Positions 1 through 8,441 of a stretch of DNA of 64,000 bases are shown here, in pieces (the first letter of the stretch is position 1; the number at the start of each line of letters is the position of its first letter). The stretch spans positions 1 to 64,000 of the forward strand of contig JADGEO010000006.1 of the NCBI GenBank assembly GCA_016744335.1, written 5' to 3'. Under the pieces are notes generated by a model. That model did no database searches, was not told where the DNA came from, and saw nothing but the letters and a program-made list of their open reading frames with translations. The stretch is from Anaerolineales bacterium (GTDB lineage: Bacteria > Chloroflexota > Anaerolineae > Anaerolineales > Villigracilaceae). The position numbers and the translations under genes were made by a program.

Positions 1-105
1 CTTGACTTTTTAAGGTGCTTTTCAAACACTGTCGAAGAAACACTTGACCTATTTTACAGAAAAATATTTGCACAATCAGAAAGAATAAAACAATATTTTC
101 CCTGT

Positions 106-122
106 GTATACATTTTGTATAC
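106..122. promoter_or_regulatory. Palindromic operator-like site
   Basis: A perfect inverted repeat, GTATACA-TTT-TGTATAC, lies in the 293-base leader before the first gene. Such 7-3-7 palindromes are typical of dimeric HTH regulators. A -10-like TAGAAT follows at about 133. The controlled gene may lie left of the window. The rest of 1-293 shows no supportable gene. Confidence 0.4.
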
Positions 123-293
123 GCCCCTCTGCTAGAATAAGCGCATTAGCAAGCTTATTGGGTGTGGTTGGGTCGGGGAAGGGTCGCCACGCAGAAAGAA
201 AATCAATAGTCGGCGGTGATCTGGGGGTGATTAACTGCCGATTTTTGATTCCAAAGCGGGTATAATGGGCATATCTTAAAATGGAGTTCAAAA

Positions 294-785
294 ATGTCTT
301 TATTAAACTTGCCTTTTTTGCTTGAAACACGGCGCAATCATGCCCTTGAACATGCTACGCTAAAAATCCTTTCGCCGAAATACCCCGACCGCCAGATGGG
401 TGGACATTCTAACCCAACTGGATTTATGATTATCGGTGATGTCGATACAGATGCCCTCCGCGCCGCGGCGGACGAGGCTCTCAAGCGTCTACGCGCTGGT
501 GAACGTGATCTTGCCATTCATCCTGGTTGCGGGACCAACTACGCGACCTCAGGCTTGCTCGCTGGTTCTCTAGCTTGGTTTGGTCTCTCAGGTAGAGCGT
601 CTTGGGGCAAAAAGGCTTGGCGCATCCCTTTTATTTTTCCCTTAGTCTTACTTGTTTGGCAATTGAGCAAACCGTTAGGACCCAAATTACAAGACGGCAT
701 CACCACTGAAGCCGAATTGGGTGATATGGAAATTATCTCTATCAAAAAGATTCGTCCTTCCTTGCATCGAGTAGTTACTGCCTAG
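294..785 (+). CDS. DUF6391 family membrane-associated protein
   Basis: A 163-residue protein of unknown function. The N-terminus carries the RRNHALEHAT signature that I associate with DUF6391 proteins of Chloroflexota and Cyanobacteria. A Gly/Cys segment (HPGCGTNY, about residues 79-86) is followed by a hydrophobic stretch near residues 88-100 and a probable membrane helix around 112-125 (IPFIFPLVLLVWQL). The ATG at 294 is supported by GGAG eight bases upstream and a TATAAT box at 261-266. The next gene, holA, starts 71 bases downstream on the same strand, but nothing links the two functionally. The family call is from motif memory. No enzymatic role can be read from the sequence. Confidence 0.8.
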   Translation: MSLLNLPFLLETRRNHALEHATLKILSPKYPDRQMGGHSNPTGFMIIGDVDTDALRAAADEALKRLRAGERDLAIHPGCGTNYATSGLLAGSLAWFGLSGRASWGKKAWRIPFIFPLVLLVWQLSKPLGPKLQDGITTEAELGDMEIISIKKIRPSLHRVVTA

Positions 786-856
786 TTCTTATTCTCATGC
801 GAAGCGACCTTTGTGTGAGCTAAATAACTTTTCACGTTTCACTGATTACTTAAACT

Positions 857-1831
857 ATGTCAAAAAACACCCTCCGCATCCTACTCATATACGGCGATGA
901 TGAATTCGCTCTCGCTCGCCGCCTTAAAAAAGTTCAGAAACGCGTAGATAAAGATGGGATGAATACCACGCATTTCGATGCGCATACTGCACGAAAAGAA
1001 GACCTAAATATGGCTATCAATGCCATGCCATTTCTCGCCGAGCGCAGATTAGTTTTTTTAGAAAAACCCTCTCCGCAATATAGGGGTAAAAATCAACGGG
1101 CAGATTTCATCCAATTCTTAGAAAGTGTGCCAGAAACTACCGTTCTCGTCCTTCATGAAGAAATAGATGGAAAAAAAGCGGGCAAAAATTGGCTCGTCAA
1201 ATGGGCGCAAAAGACAAAAGAAATCGCGCGTGCTGAAGCCTTTATGCTTCCCAAAGCATGGGAAACCAAAAGTTGGGTTGCTCGCATTCAAAAAGAAGCC
1301 CAATCACAGGGTGGTGAAATTGATAGTCGTGCCGCGGCACGTTTGGCAGAAATGACAGGAGCCAACACCCGCCAAGCCGCGCAAGAAATGACCAAATTGC
1401 TCACCTATGTCAACTTTGCGCGCCCTATTTCTTTAGCAGATGTAGAGCTTGTGAGTGTCTCCACCGCGCAAGGGGATATCTTCGAGTTAGTTGATGCGCT
1501 GGGAAATGGGAGAGGAAAAGAAGCCCAAGCCATGCTCCACCAACTACTTGATGAACAAGACCCCTTCTCTATTTTTGGCATGGTTGTGCGCCAATTTAGG
1601 CTATTGCTCTTAACGCGTGAGGTGTTAGATAATCGCGGCAACGTGCAAGCTGAATTGAAACAACATCCCTTTGTCGCGAAAAAACTAGCCTCCCAAGCAC
1701 GGCACTTCTCTATCTCTACCCTCGAATCTATTTATAAACGCCTGCTAATTATTGATGAAGAAGCCAAAACAGGCAAAGCTACCCTCGATTTATCTTTAGA
1801 TATGTTGGTAATGGAACTGGCAGGGAGTTAA
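857..1831 (+). CDS. holA: DNA polymerase III subunit delta
   Basis: At 324 residues it has the usual length for HolA, the clamp-loader subunit that opens the beta sliding clamp. The N-terminal YGDDEFALARRLKK segment and the following Rossmann-like half (MPFLAERRLVFLEKP) match the delta N-terminal domain. The middle carries the AAMTGANTRQA-like helices, here AEMTGANTRQAAQEM around residue 163. The C-terminal helical collar domain contains DIFELVDALGNG and the DPFSIFGMVVRQFRLLL segment near 235-255. It works in the cytosol with DnaX and delta-prime. There is no obvious Shine-Dalgarno before the ATG. The cupin gene ends only 7 bases beyond its stop, on the opposite strand. Confidence 0.92.
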   Translation: MSKNTLRILLIYGDDEFALARRLKKVQKRVDKDGMNTTHFDAHTARKEDLNMAINAMPFLAERRLVFLEKPSPQYRGKNQRADFIQFLESVPETTVLVLHEEIDGKKAGKNWLVKWAQKTKEIARAEAFMLPKAWETKSWVARIQKEAQSQGGEIDSRAAARLAEMTGANTRQAAQEMTKLLTYVNFARPISLADVELVSVSTAQGDIFELVDALGNGRGKEAQAMLHQLLDEQDPFSIFGMVVRQFRLLLLTREVLDNRGNVQAELKQHPFVAKKLASQARHFSISTLESIYKRLLIIDEEAKTGKATLDLSLDMLVMELAGS

Positions 1832-1838
1832 GCTCGTT

Positions 1839-2159
1839 TTATTTATAATCCTTCCGCACAGGATAAAAAATATCTCTAATCTCGCAATCTGTAATTGCTC
1901 GCCCGCCGTGTTCTACGTTGGATGGAATTATAGCAATCATTTCCTCATCCAAAATCTGTTTTTCTCCATCTAAAACCATCTCAAATTTTCCTGAAATGAC
2001 AATTGAAATCTGTTCGTGCGGATGTGTGTGCGTGGGCAATTCTGCGCCAGCCTCCACGCGCCAAAAAGCGGCGGTCATATTCTCTGTGTGGGCAAATTTG
2101 GCGTGAAACCCCTTCACAACTTCTTTTTCCTCGATCGTAGAAAGTGCTATAAATGGCAT
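1839..2159 (-). CDS. Small cupin-domain protein
   Basis: A 106-residue single-domain cupin. The two cupin motifs are visible: HTHPHEQ with following glycines (about residues 43-60) and IPSNVEHGG (about 79-87), giving the usual His/Glu metal-binding set. The start is supported by AAAGGAG a few bases upstream. It is divergent from the DUF711 gene, and the shared intergenic region holds a palindromic repeat and a TATAAT box for the opposite gene. Cupins of this size are often isomerases, dioxygenases or metal-binding sensors, and the substrate cannot be inferred. Confidence 0.85.
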   Translation of the reverse strand: MPFIALSTIEEKEVVKGFHAKFAHTENMTAAFWRVEAGAELPTHTHPHEQISIVISGKFEMVLDGEKQILDEEMIAIIPSNVEHGGRAITDCEIRDIFYPVRKDYK

Positions 2160-2182
2160 ATTTTCTCCTTTGCATATAAATT

Positions 2183-2212
2183 CTCCCCTATCGGGGGAGA
2201 TTAAAGAGGGGG
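2183..2212. repeat. Short C/G palindrome repeat, intergenic copy
   Basis: CTCCCC-TATC-GGGGGAG is followed by ATTAAAGAGGGGG. The same unit recurs near 2919, 10889, 30112, 51799 and 62763. Here it lies just upstream of the DUF711 promoter. Confidence 0.7.
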
Positions 2213-2213
2213 A

Positions 2214-2219
2214 TATAAT
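2214..2219 (+). promoter_or_regulatory. -10 box for the DUF711 gene
   Basis: A TATAAT hexamer lies 24 bases before the ATG at 2244, leaving room for the AAAGGA ribosome-binding site. No convincing -35 is seen because the palindromic repeat occupies that position. Confidence 0.5.
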
Positions 2220-2243
2220 TCTAAACCATAAAAGGATATTTGC

Positions 2244-3497
2244 ATGAAAATTCGCTCCATTACCTATTTTTTTAATCCTGGTTTTCCTTTAGATGAGGAT
2301 AAACTGGCGGCCGTCGATAAGTTTTTGCGTGTAGCAAAAAGCGCGTATCAATCTGCGGGATATGAAGTCCAAACTACGCGGCTCTCCACACCCTCTTTTA
2401 CTCAAATACTTGGGGAATCCCAACTGGATGCGTTGCCTTCGCTCGCGTTTCAACTTGCTTCCGCTATGGAAACAATGGATGCTGAGTACGCTTCTCTTGG
2501 TCCCGCACGCCCAGCTTTTCCGCGTAGCTACGAAGTTATTCCTGAGGCAATCTCTGCGAGTGAAAACATCTTTTTTTCTGGTGAAATGGCAAATGCCCAA
2601 GAAGGAATTTCACTCAAAGCCATCAAAGCCTGTGCCGACATAATCGTAAAATCAGCAAAAATAGAGCCAAACGGATTTGCCAACTTGCGCTTCACCACGT
2701 TAGCCAATGTCCCCGCGGGCGGACCTTTTTTCCCTGCCTCATATAATGAGGGGGATACGCCCGCCTTTTCTCTCGCCATAGAAGCCGCCGATTTAGCCGT
2801 AGATGCGTTTAGTGGCGTAGAAACTGTTGAAATTGGACGAAAGAGATTGATAGCTTCACTCGAAAAGCATGGCAAAAAACTAAGTCAAATTGCAAAAGTA
2901 TTAGAAAAAGAGCATATTCTCCCCCCTACGGGGGGAGATGTCCGTAGGACAGAGGGGGGTAGTTTTCTAGGTTTTGATTTCTCCCTCGCCCCTTTCCCCG
3001 ATGATGCGATTTCATTAGGCGGTGCGATAGAAGCATTTGGTGTGAGTAAAGTTGGCTTGCATGGTTCTTTAGCGGCATCGGCAATTTTGGCAGAAAGTGT
3101 CCAAAAAGCAGATTTTTTGCACACAGGCTTTAATGGCATGATGATGCCCGTTCTCGAAGATTCTGTTTTGGCTCAACGCGCTGCGGAGGGGAGTTTGACG
3201 GTGAAAGATTTACTGCTCTATTCTGCTGTTTGTGGCACAGGGCTAGATACGGTGCCTTTGGCAGGAGATGTATCAGCCGAGCAAATTGCGGGGGTATTGC
3301 TCGATGTTTCAGCCATGTCTCTGAGATTGGCAAAACCGCTTACGGCACGCCTTATGCCTATTCCTGGCAAGCAAGCTGGAGACAAGACTGAATTCGACTT
3401 CCCATTTTTTAAAAATAGTCGCGTGATGAGGTTGGAATCTGCACCATTAAATCATCCTTTTGCGGGTGAAGAAGTCATTCCAATAATGGCGCGGTAA
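2244..3497 (+). CDS. DUF711 (UPF0210) family protein with in-frame repeat insertion
   Basis: A 417-residue protein of the DUF711 family, whose biochemical role is not established. Family-like segments include the N-terminal ITYFFNPGFPLD, ANVPAGGPFFPASYN near 155-170, FDFSLAPFPDD near 245-255 and the FNGMMMPVLED region near 295-305. Start: AAAGGAT precedes the ATG. Oddity: bases 2919-2959 are a copy of the C/G palindromic repeat found between genes elsewhere in the window. It is read in frame as a Pro/Gly/Arg-rich insert (PPTGGDVRRTEGG) immediately before the conserved DFSLAPFP motif, where relatives would have a short turn. The reading frame stays open, so the protein is probably functional with a surface loop. 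The family call is good, but function is unknown. Confidence 0.82.
   Translation: MKIRSITYFFNPGFPLDEDKLAAVDKFLRVAKSAYQSAGYEVQTTRLSTPSFTQILGESQLDALPSLAFQLASAMETMDAEYASLGPARPAFPRSYEVIPEAISASENIFFSGEMANAQEGISLKAIKACADIIVKSAKIEPNGFANLRFTTLANVPAGGPFFPASYNEGDTPAFSLAIEAADLAVDAFSGVETVEIGRKRLIASLEKHGKKLSQIAKVLEKEHILPPTGGDVRRTEGGSFLGFDFSLAPFPDDAISLGGAIEAFGVSKVGLHGSLAASAILAESVQKADFLHTGFNGMMMPVLEDSVLAQRAAEGSLTVKDLLLYSAVCGTGLDTVPLAGDVSAEQIAGVLLDVSAMSLRLAKPLTARLMPIPGKQAGDKTEFDFPFFKNSRVMRLESAPLNHPFAGEEVIPIMAR
2919..2959. repeat. C/G palindrome repeat inside the DUF711 coding sequence
   Basis: CTCCCCCC-TACG-GGGGGGAG is followed by a second palindromic part (GTCCGTAGGAC) and AGAGGGGGG. Its sequence matches the intergenic copy at 30112-30192 read in the other orientation. 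It is translated in frame. Confidence 0.75.
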
Positions 3498-3531
3498 ATC
3501 TCTATGCGGGTTCTTCCCCGCTAATGCAAGG

Positions 3532-3537
3532 TATAAT
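3532..3537 (+). promoter_or_regulatory. -10 box for ilvE
   Basis: TATAAT lies 33 bases before the ilvE start. The leader between carries AAAGGAG at the right distance from the ATG. Confidence 0.5.
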
Positions 3538-3570
3538 TAGCAAAATTAATTATCTCAAAGGAGACTCTTT

Positions 3571-4491
3571 ATGAATTTACCAGAATATGCTTTTTTCAAA
3601 GGCGAGATTGTTCCCTATTCAGAGGCAAAGGTGGGTGTGTTGACTCATGCGCTCAATTACGGAACGGGCGTTTTTGGCGGTGTGCGGGCGTATAAAAATG
3701 ATGAGAATGGAAAGCTCTATCTTTTTCGTCCCTATGACCACTATAAGCGATTTTTGAATTCTTGCAAGATGATGCTGATGGATTTTGACGAAACGCCAGA
3801 GAGTATGACGCAACATACGATTGATTTGGTGAAGAAGGGTGGTTTTGCAGAGGATGTTTATATCCGCCCGCTGGCTTATAAATCTGACGAGATGATTGGC
3901 GTGAAGTTGCACGATGTAGCAGCAGATTTTACGATTGTGGCTTTGCCTTTTGGTAAATATGTTTCTAATGATACGAACGCGCATGTAACTGTCTCTTCGT
4001 GGCGGCGTTTGGACGATAATGTGATTCCCGCTCGCGGAAAAATTAGTGGTGCGTATGCGAACTCGGCGTTTATTAAGACTGACGCGGTGCGCTCTGGTTT
4101 TGATGAGGCACTTGTTCTGACGCAATCGGGGCATCTTTCTGAGGGAAGTGCTGAGAATATCTTTATGGTGCGTGATGGTGTGTTGATTACGCCTGCTGTT
4201 TATGAAAACATCCTTGAAGGCATCACACGCCGCTCTATTATGCAACTTGCCGCGGAAGAACTGGGCATGAAGGTTGTAGAGCGTCCTGTTGACCGCACAG
4301 AAATTTATATTTGTGATGAACTTTTTATGACTGGCACCGCCGCACAAGTGACGGCTATCACCAAGGTTGATCATCGCCCTGTTGGAAATGGTGAGATGGG
4401 ACCTGTTGCAACAAAGTTGCGTGAGTTGTTTTTTGATATTTTGCGCGGGCAAAATGAGAAGTATAAAGATTGGAATGTGGAAGTCAAGTAG
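3571..4491 (+). CDS. ilvE: Branched-chain amino acid aminotransferase
   Basis: A 306-residue class IV PLP-dependent aminotransferase that interconverts Leu, Ile and Val with their 2-oxo acids using glutamate/2-oxoglutarate. Diagnostic segments are LNYGTGVFGGVRAY (residues 29-42), the probable PLP Lys157 in GKISGAY, EGSAENIFMVRDG near 192-204, and the C-terminal DELFMTGTAAQVTAI. The start is fixed by AAAGGAG upstream and a TATAAT box at 3532. It is followed by a strong bidirectional terminator and then the convergent transporter genes, so it is transcribed alone. No other ilv or leu genes are visible nearby. Confidence 0.93.
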   Translation: MNLPEYAFFKGEIVPYSEAKVGVLTHALNYGTGVFGGVRAYKNDENGKLYLFRPYDHYKRFLNSCKMMLMDFDETPESMTQHTIDLVKKGGFAEDVYIRPLAYKSDEMIGVKLHDVAADFTIVALPFGKYVSNDTNAHVTVSSWRRLDDNVIPARGKISGAYANSAFIKTDAVRSGFDEALVLTQSGHLSEGSAENIFMVRDGVLITPAVYENILEGITRRSIMQLAAEELGMKVVERPVDRTEIYICDELFMTGTAAQVTAITKVDHRPVGNGEMGPVATKLRELFFDILRGQNEKYKDWNVEVK

Positions 4492-4507
4492 GGGAGATGT
4501 TGGAAAA

Positions 4508-4546
4508 TAAAAAACGCCGAGATTTTATAATCTCGGCGCTTTGTTT
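4508..4546. terminator. Bidirectional terminator between ilvE and the transporter operon
   Basis: A perfect 10-bp stem, CGCCGAGATT-TTAT-AATCTCGGCG (4515-4538), has A-rich sequence on one side and T-rich on the other. It can terminate the plus-strand ilvE and the minus-strand transporter transcript. Confidence 0.85.
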
Positions 4547-4557
4547 TTAGCGTGTAG

Positions 4558-5523
4558 CTATAATCCCCGCTCCCCTCGAATATAAGGCACCCCCAGTGCG
4601 GCGGGGGCACCGATTCTTTTGCGTGAGGCGGCACGAGACCCCCAAACGAGGGCGATGATGGTGAGGATAAAGGGCATCATCTGAAGGAAGAAGCCATAAT
4701 TGGAATTTACATAAAGCGGATTTGTCATCCCAAAAATCAATGCAGGACCTTGTAAATCGAGGATGAATCTGCGAAGCATACCGAAGAGGTAGCCACCGAA
4801 CGCGGCACGCATGGGATTCCATTGAGCGAAGATGACTAAGCCTACGGCTATCCATCCCTGCCCGGATGTGGTTTGGGTGGAGTACCAGCCGGGGGAGACA
4901 GAGAGCGATATGGTTGCGCCTGCTAAACCTGCTAGCAATCCGCCGACAAAGGTGTAGAAGTAACGTACGCCATAAACACTAATGCCAAGTGTGTCTGCCG
5001 CGGAGGGTTTTTCGCCAACGGCTCGGAGGTGCATGCCGGGGCGTGTTTTGTTGATATAGAAGGCAGTAAGAGGGGCGAATATATAGCCTACATAAACCAA
5101 AATGCTATGCTCTGAAAAGAAAACCGACCCGATAAAAGGGATGCTAGAGAGCAGGGGGATGTCTACGATGGGTATAGTTGGGGGGTGTTGACCCGTAAGT
5201 CCCTCTCCAAGAACGAGAGCAAGCCCAGTGCCAAGAAAGGTCAGCGAAAGTCCGCTAACTACTTGGTCGGCTTGGAAATTAATGGTTACTAAGGCGTGTG
5301 CGAGACTTAAAATCCCTCCTGCAAGCATAGCAACGAGTAAGCCGAGCCAAGCGTTATTTGTGGCGAGTGAGGTGCTAAACCCTGCCATTGCGCCGAGAAG
5401 CATCATGCCCTCTACGCCAAGGTTGAGTATGCCTGAGCGTTCGGCAAAAACTTCGCCAATTGCGGCGAAGAGAAGGATAGTGCCAGTGGCAAGCCCTGCG
5501 TGTAGAATGATTTCTATATTCAT
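4558..5523 (-). CDS. ABC transporter permease, BMP/nucleoside family (second subunit)
   Basis: A 321-residue multi-pass inner-membrane permease of the BPD_transp_2 type, resembling NupQ/YufQ-type subunits of purine nucleoside importers. It has about nine hydrophobic segments and the family-typical N-terminal EIILHAGLATGTILLFAAIGE and LNLGVEGMMLLGAMAGF. The GRNPxAA-like cytoplasmic loop appears here as LRAVGEKPSAADTLGISV near residue 170. Its ATG directly abuts the stop of the upstream permease (TAAATG), indicating translational coupling. It is the last gene of the four-gene importer cassette and ends at a terminator shared with ilvE. Substrate specificity for purines is inferred from the neighbouring deaminases. 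Confidence 0.9.
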   Translation of the reverse strand: MNIEIILHAGLATGTILLFAAIGEVFAERSGILNLGVEGMMLLGAMAGFSTSLATNNAWLGLLVAMLAGGILSLAHALVTINFQADQVVSGLSLTFLGTGLALVLGEGLTGQHPPTIPIVDIPLLSSIPFIGSVFFSEHSILVYVGYIFAPLTAFYINKTRPGMHLRAVGEKPSAADTLGISVYGVRYFYTFVGGLLAGLAGATISLSVSPGWYSTQTTSGQGWIAVGLVIFAQWNPMRAAFGGYLFGMLRRFILDLQGPALIFGMTNPLYVNSNYGFFLQMMPFILTIIALVWGSRAASRKRIGAPAALGVPYIRGERGL

Positions 5524-6630
5524 TTATGCCTCCTGCGGATTTAAGTTAATTAGGCGAATTTTGTAGCGAAGTAAAACATCACTGCTAATTACCATAAAAA
5601 GGATGATGCCCTGTAGGAGATAGGCGATTCCTGAGGGTTGAATTTCTCGTCCTGCCACGATGAGTGCGCCAAAGAGAATTGAGACGAGGATAACGGTGAA
5701 GGGATTTAGTTTTGCCAGCCATGCGATGATGATGCCTGTAAAGCCATAGCCGGAGGAGATGCGTTCTTGTAACCGGTGGACAACGCCGCTGATTTCGGAC
5801 ATGCCCGCTAAGCCAGCGAGTGCGCCTGAAAGCATGAAAACAAGAATGATATTTTTGGAGATATTTAAGCCTGCATAACGTGCCGCGGCGGGGTTATCGC
5901 CAATGAGTTTGATTTCGTAGCCCCAACGACTGCGTTCTAGTATCCACCAGATGATTATTGCCGCGATGATGGCAATGATTACACCCAAGTGAAGGGTGAT
6001 GCCTGAAAACATGCGATATTCTCGGGCTAAGTCTGAGAGACGAGGCAACCAAGCTACTTTTGCAAATTGTGGGGTCATTTGAAAGCCCGCATCGCTCCAT
6101 TTATCGAAAATCCAGAAGTTGTTCCAGTAGAGGGCGATATAGTTGAGCATGAGGGTAATGATGATTTCATTAACGTTGTATTTGGCTTTTAGAATACCAG
6201 GGATAAAGCCCCAGATTGCACCACCGATCATGCCCATTATCATCATTAATACGATAATAAGAAATTTTGGGGTTGTTTCTAGGTTGACCATGGGGACAAG
6301 GACAACGAGGCTGGCGAAAAACGCGCCCATATAAAATTGTCCTTCTGCGCCGATATTCCAGAGTTTCATTTTGAAGGCAACGGTACAAGCTAGACCAACC
6401 AAAATAAGTGGCGTGGCTTTTACCATTGTGTCTGAAAAGACAGCCCAAGAGCCAAAGGTGGCGGTGAAGAAAAATTTAATTACCCGTAAGGGCTCGCCGC
6501 CAATAATTTTCAGCAAAATGCCGCTGATAATAAAGGCGGCTATGACAGAGCCTATGGATACTGCGGCTGGCAACCATTTGGGGTAATCTTCGGTGCGTTT
6601 TTCAAAAATTAGGGTGTAGGGAAGGTTCAT
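5524..6630 (-). CDS. ABC transporter permease, BMP/nucleoside family (first subunit)
   Basis: A 368-residue inner-membrane permease, larger than its partner as is usual for the NupP/YufP-like subunit. About ten membrane segments are visible, with the conserved LWNIGAEGQFYMGAFFA (near residue 90), KAKYNVNEIIITLMLNYIA (near 150) and the cytoplasmic loop IGDNPAAARYAGLNISK (near 245). AAAGGA precedes the ATG. It sits between the ATPase and the second permease with no gap to the latter. It would form the heterodimeric channel for substrates delivered by the BMP lipoprotein at 8442-9722. Confidence 0.9.
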   Translation of the reverse strand: MNLPYTLIFEKRTEDYPKWLPAAVSIGSVIAAFIISGILLKIIGGEPLRVIKFFFTATFGSWAVFSDTMVKATPLILVGLACTVAFKMKLWNIGAEGQFYMGAFFASLVVLVPMVNLETTPKFLIIVLMMIMGMIGGAIWGFIPGILKAKYNVNEIIITLMLNYIALYWNNFWIFDKWSDAGFQMTPQFAKVAWLPRLSDLAREYRMFSGITLHLGVIIAIIAAIIIWWILERSRWGYEIKLIGDNPAAARYAGLNISKNIILVFMLSGALAGLAGMSEISGVVHRLQERISSGYGFTGIIIAWLAKLNPFTVILVSILFGALIVAGREIQPSGIAYLLQGIILFMVISSDVLLRYKIRLINLNPQEA

Positions 6631-6695
6631 AGCAATCCTTTTTTTTATACACGAAATTTGTAGAGTTTACGGAGAATTTTTTTATGAAATACGTT

Positions 6696-8246
6696 TTAGG
6701 CTTTATGTTTTTCGCCGGTCATCATTAAACCAATTTCTTTCATATTTGCATCTTTTGCGTCTAAAATGCCCATTACTTCGCCTTCGTGTAGAACGGCGAT
6801 TCTGTCGCTGAGCGTTAGTAATTCTTCTAGCTCTTCGGAGATGAGTAAAATAGCTGTGCCCTCTTCGCGTTGTTCGAGCAATAGACGCTGAATGGATTCT
6901 ATTGCGCCTACATCTAAACCGCGAGTAGGTTGCATGGCGACCATCAGTTTTGGATTGGTCGTGATTTCACGCGCTAGAATTACTTTTTGCAAATTACCGC
7001 CAGATAGTTTACGTGCCATTGTGCGTACATTAGGCGCAAGAATATCATAGGCGTTTTTCAACTCACGAGCATGATCTCTAGCTTCGGTGAAGTTGATGCT
7101 CCATTTCGTTCCAATAGGTTCATCACGATAGTTTTTCATAATCGTATTTTCGGCGATGGTCATATTGGGTGCAGAGCCAACCCCCGTGCGGTCTTCTGGG
7201 ATATGAGCCACGCCTTGTGCGATAGCCACACTTGGTTCTTGGTTGGACACATCTTCGCCGTTGATTAGGATTTCTCCATCACAATCGCGTAACCCGGTTA
7301 TGATCTCTGCTAATTCGCTTTGACCATTACCTGCTACACCAGCGATGCCCAAAATTTCTCCCTGACGCACCTTGAGCGAAAGTTTATTTAAGGCACGTAC
7401 ACCTTTGTTGTTGATTGCGCTAACTTCTTTTACATCAAGTACAACATCACCAGGGGCTTGTTCTTTTTTCTCTACACGGAAAACGACCTTGCGTCCTACC
7501 ATTAGTTCGGCTAATTTTTCGCTTGTCATTCCTGTAACGTCAATGCCTTCGGCAGTCGCTACTCCTTTGCGTAAAACGGTTAATCTATTTGCAACCGCGG
7601 TGACTTCATTGAGCTTATGACTAATAAAGATAATGGATTTATCTTGCTTGGTCATTGAGCGCATGGTTTCCATTAAATCGTCAATTTCTTGGGGTGCAAG
7701 CACAGCCGTTGGCTCATCCATAATAAGCACACTTGCCCCGCGATAGAGGGTTTTCAAAATCTCAACGCGCTGTTGTTCCCCAACTGATAATTGCCAAATT
7801 TTAGCGGTGGGGTCAACGTTTAAGCCAAATTGCTCTTGCAAATCTCGGATTTTTTGGTCATATTTGGGCAAATCCATGAAGAACTTTGGTTCATTCAAAC
7901 CGAGCAAGATATTCTCTGTCACCGTTTGAGTGGGGACGAGCATAAAGTGCTGATAAACCATGCCAATCCCCTTGGCGATGGCATCTTTTGGCGAGTTGAA
8001 ATCAACCAATTCGCCATGTATGCGCATTGTTCCCGATGTGGGTTTATACAGTCCTGCTAAAGCACTCATTAAGGTACTTTTTCCTGCGCCATTCTCGCCT
8101 AATAAAGCATGAATTTCACCGTGCTTTAGGGTGAGATTAACGTGGTCATTTGCTAACACGCCCGGAAAGCGGATGACAATATCTTTCATTTCTACAGCAT
8201 TCGCGACAGCGTTAGCGACAGCATTAGGGGGAGGATGTGAAGTCAT
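6696..8246 (-). CDS. ABC transporter ATP-binding protein, tandem-domain (NupO/YufO-like)
   Basis: A roughly 516-residue protein with two ABC domains, as in sugar and nucleoside importers. The first domain has Walker A GENGAGKST, LSVGEQQRVEI and Walker B LIMDEPTA. The second has a degenerate Walker A (GVAGNGQSE) but an intact LSGGNLQKVIL, the usual asymmetry for this family. I choose the ATG at 8246 because AGGAG lies eight bases before it. The frame is also open to a TTG two codons earlier. Between the start and the first conserved residues is an odd NAVANAVANAV stretch encoded by a threefold 12-base DNA repeat (about 8197-8232). It energises the BMP importer on the cytosolic side. Confidence 0.93.
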   Translation of the reverse strand: MTSHPPPNAVANAVANAVEMKDIVIRFPGVLANDHVNLTLKHGEIHALLGENGAGKSTLMSALAGLYKPTSGTMRIHGELVDFNSPKDAIAKGIGMVYQHFMLVPTQTVTENILLGLNEPKFFMDLPKYDQKIRDLQEQFGLNVDPTAKIWQLSVGEQQRVEILKTLYRGASVLIMDEPTAVLAPQEIDDLMETMRSMTKQDKSIIFISHKLNEVTAVANRLTVLRKGVATAEGIDVTGMTSEKLAELMVGRKVVFRVEKKEQAPGDVVLDVKEVSAINNKGVRALNKLSLKVRQGEILGIAGVAGNGQSELAEIITGLRDCDGEILINGEDVSNQEPSVAIAQGVAHIPEDRTGVGSAPNMTIAENTIMKNYRDEPIGTKWSINFTEARDHARELKNAYDILAPNVRTMARKLSGGNLQKVILAREITTNPKLMVAMQPTRGLDVGAIESIQRLLLEQREEGTAILLISEELEELLTLSDRIAVLHEGEVMGILDAKDANMKEIGLMMTGEKHKA

Positions 8247-8386
8247 AGGCAAGGCTCCTGTTTTAAGGGGATAATTTTAAAGTTGCAGGATTGCAAATCT
8301 TCAGAGATTGAAGTCTCTGCTCAAATAGGAAGTTTGGTTAAACGAACTTCTTATCTCAGCAGACAACTCATCTTCGAGTTTTAATC

Positions 8387-8420
8387 TAAAAAAAGAAGAG
8401 GCGACCTTTATGGTCGCCTC
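8387..8420 (-). terminator. Terminator/attenuator after the BMP lipoprotein gene
   Basis: A 9-bp stem, GAGGCGACC-TTTAT-GGTCGCCTC, has a T-rich run on its minus-strand 3' side. It lies between the binding-protein gene and the ATPase gene, an arrangement that usually lowers expression of the downstream importer subunits relative to the binding protein. The remaining 8247-8386 holds further short hairpins but no gene. Confidence 0.75.
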
Positions 8421-8441
8421 TCATTATTATATTACACAAAC

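Noticed and set aside
1918..2204. Plus-strand frames opposite the cupin gene
   Set aside because: Shadows of a clear cupin on the minus strand, with no motifs or translation signals.
3619..4452. Long minus-strand open frame of 277 codons opposite ilvE
   Set aside because: It lies entirely within ilvE, has a composition typical of an antisense shadow (Arg/His/Asn-rich, no motifs) and no ribosome-binding site.
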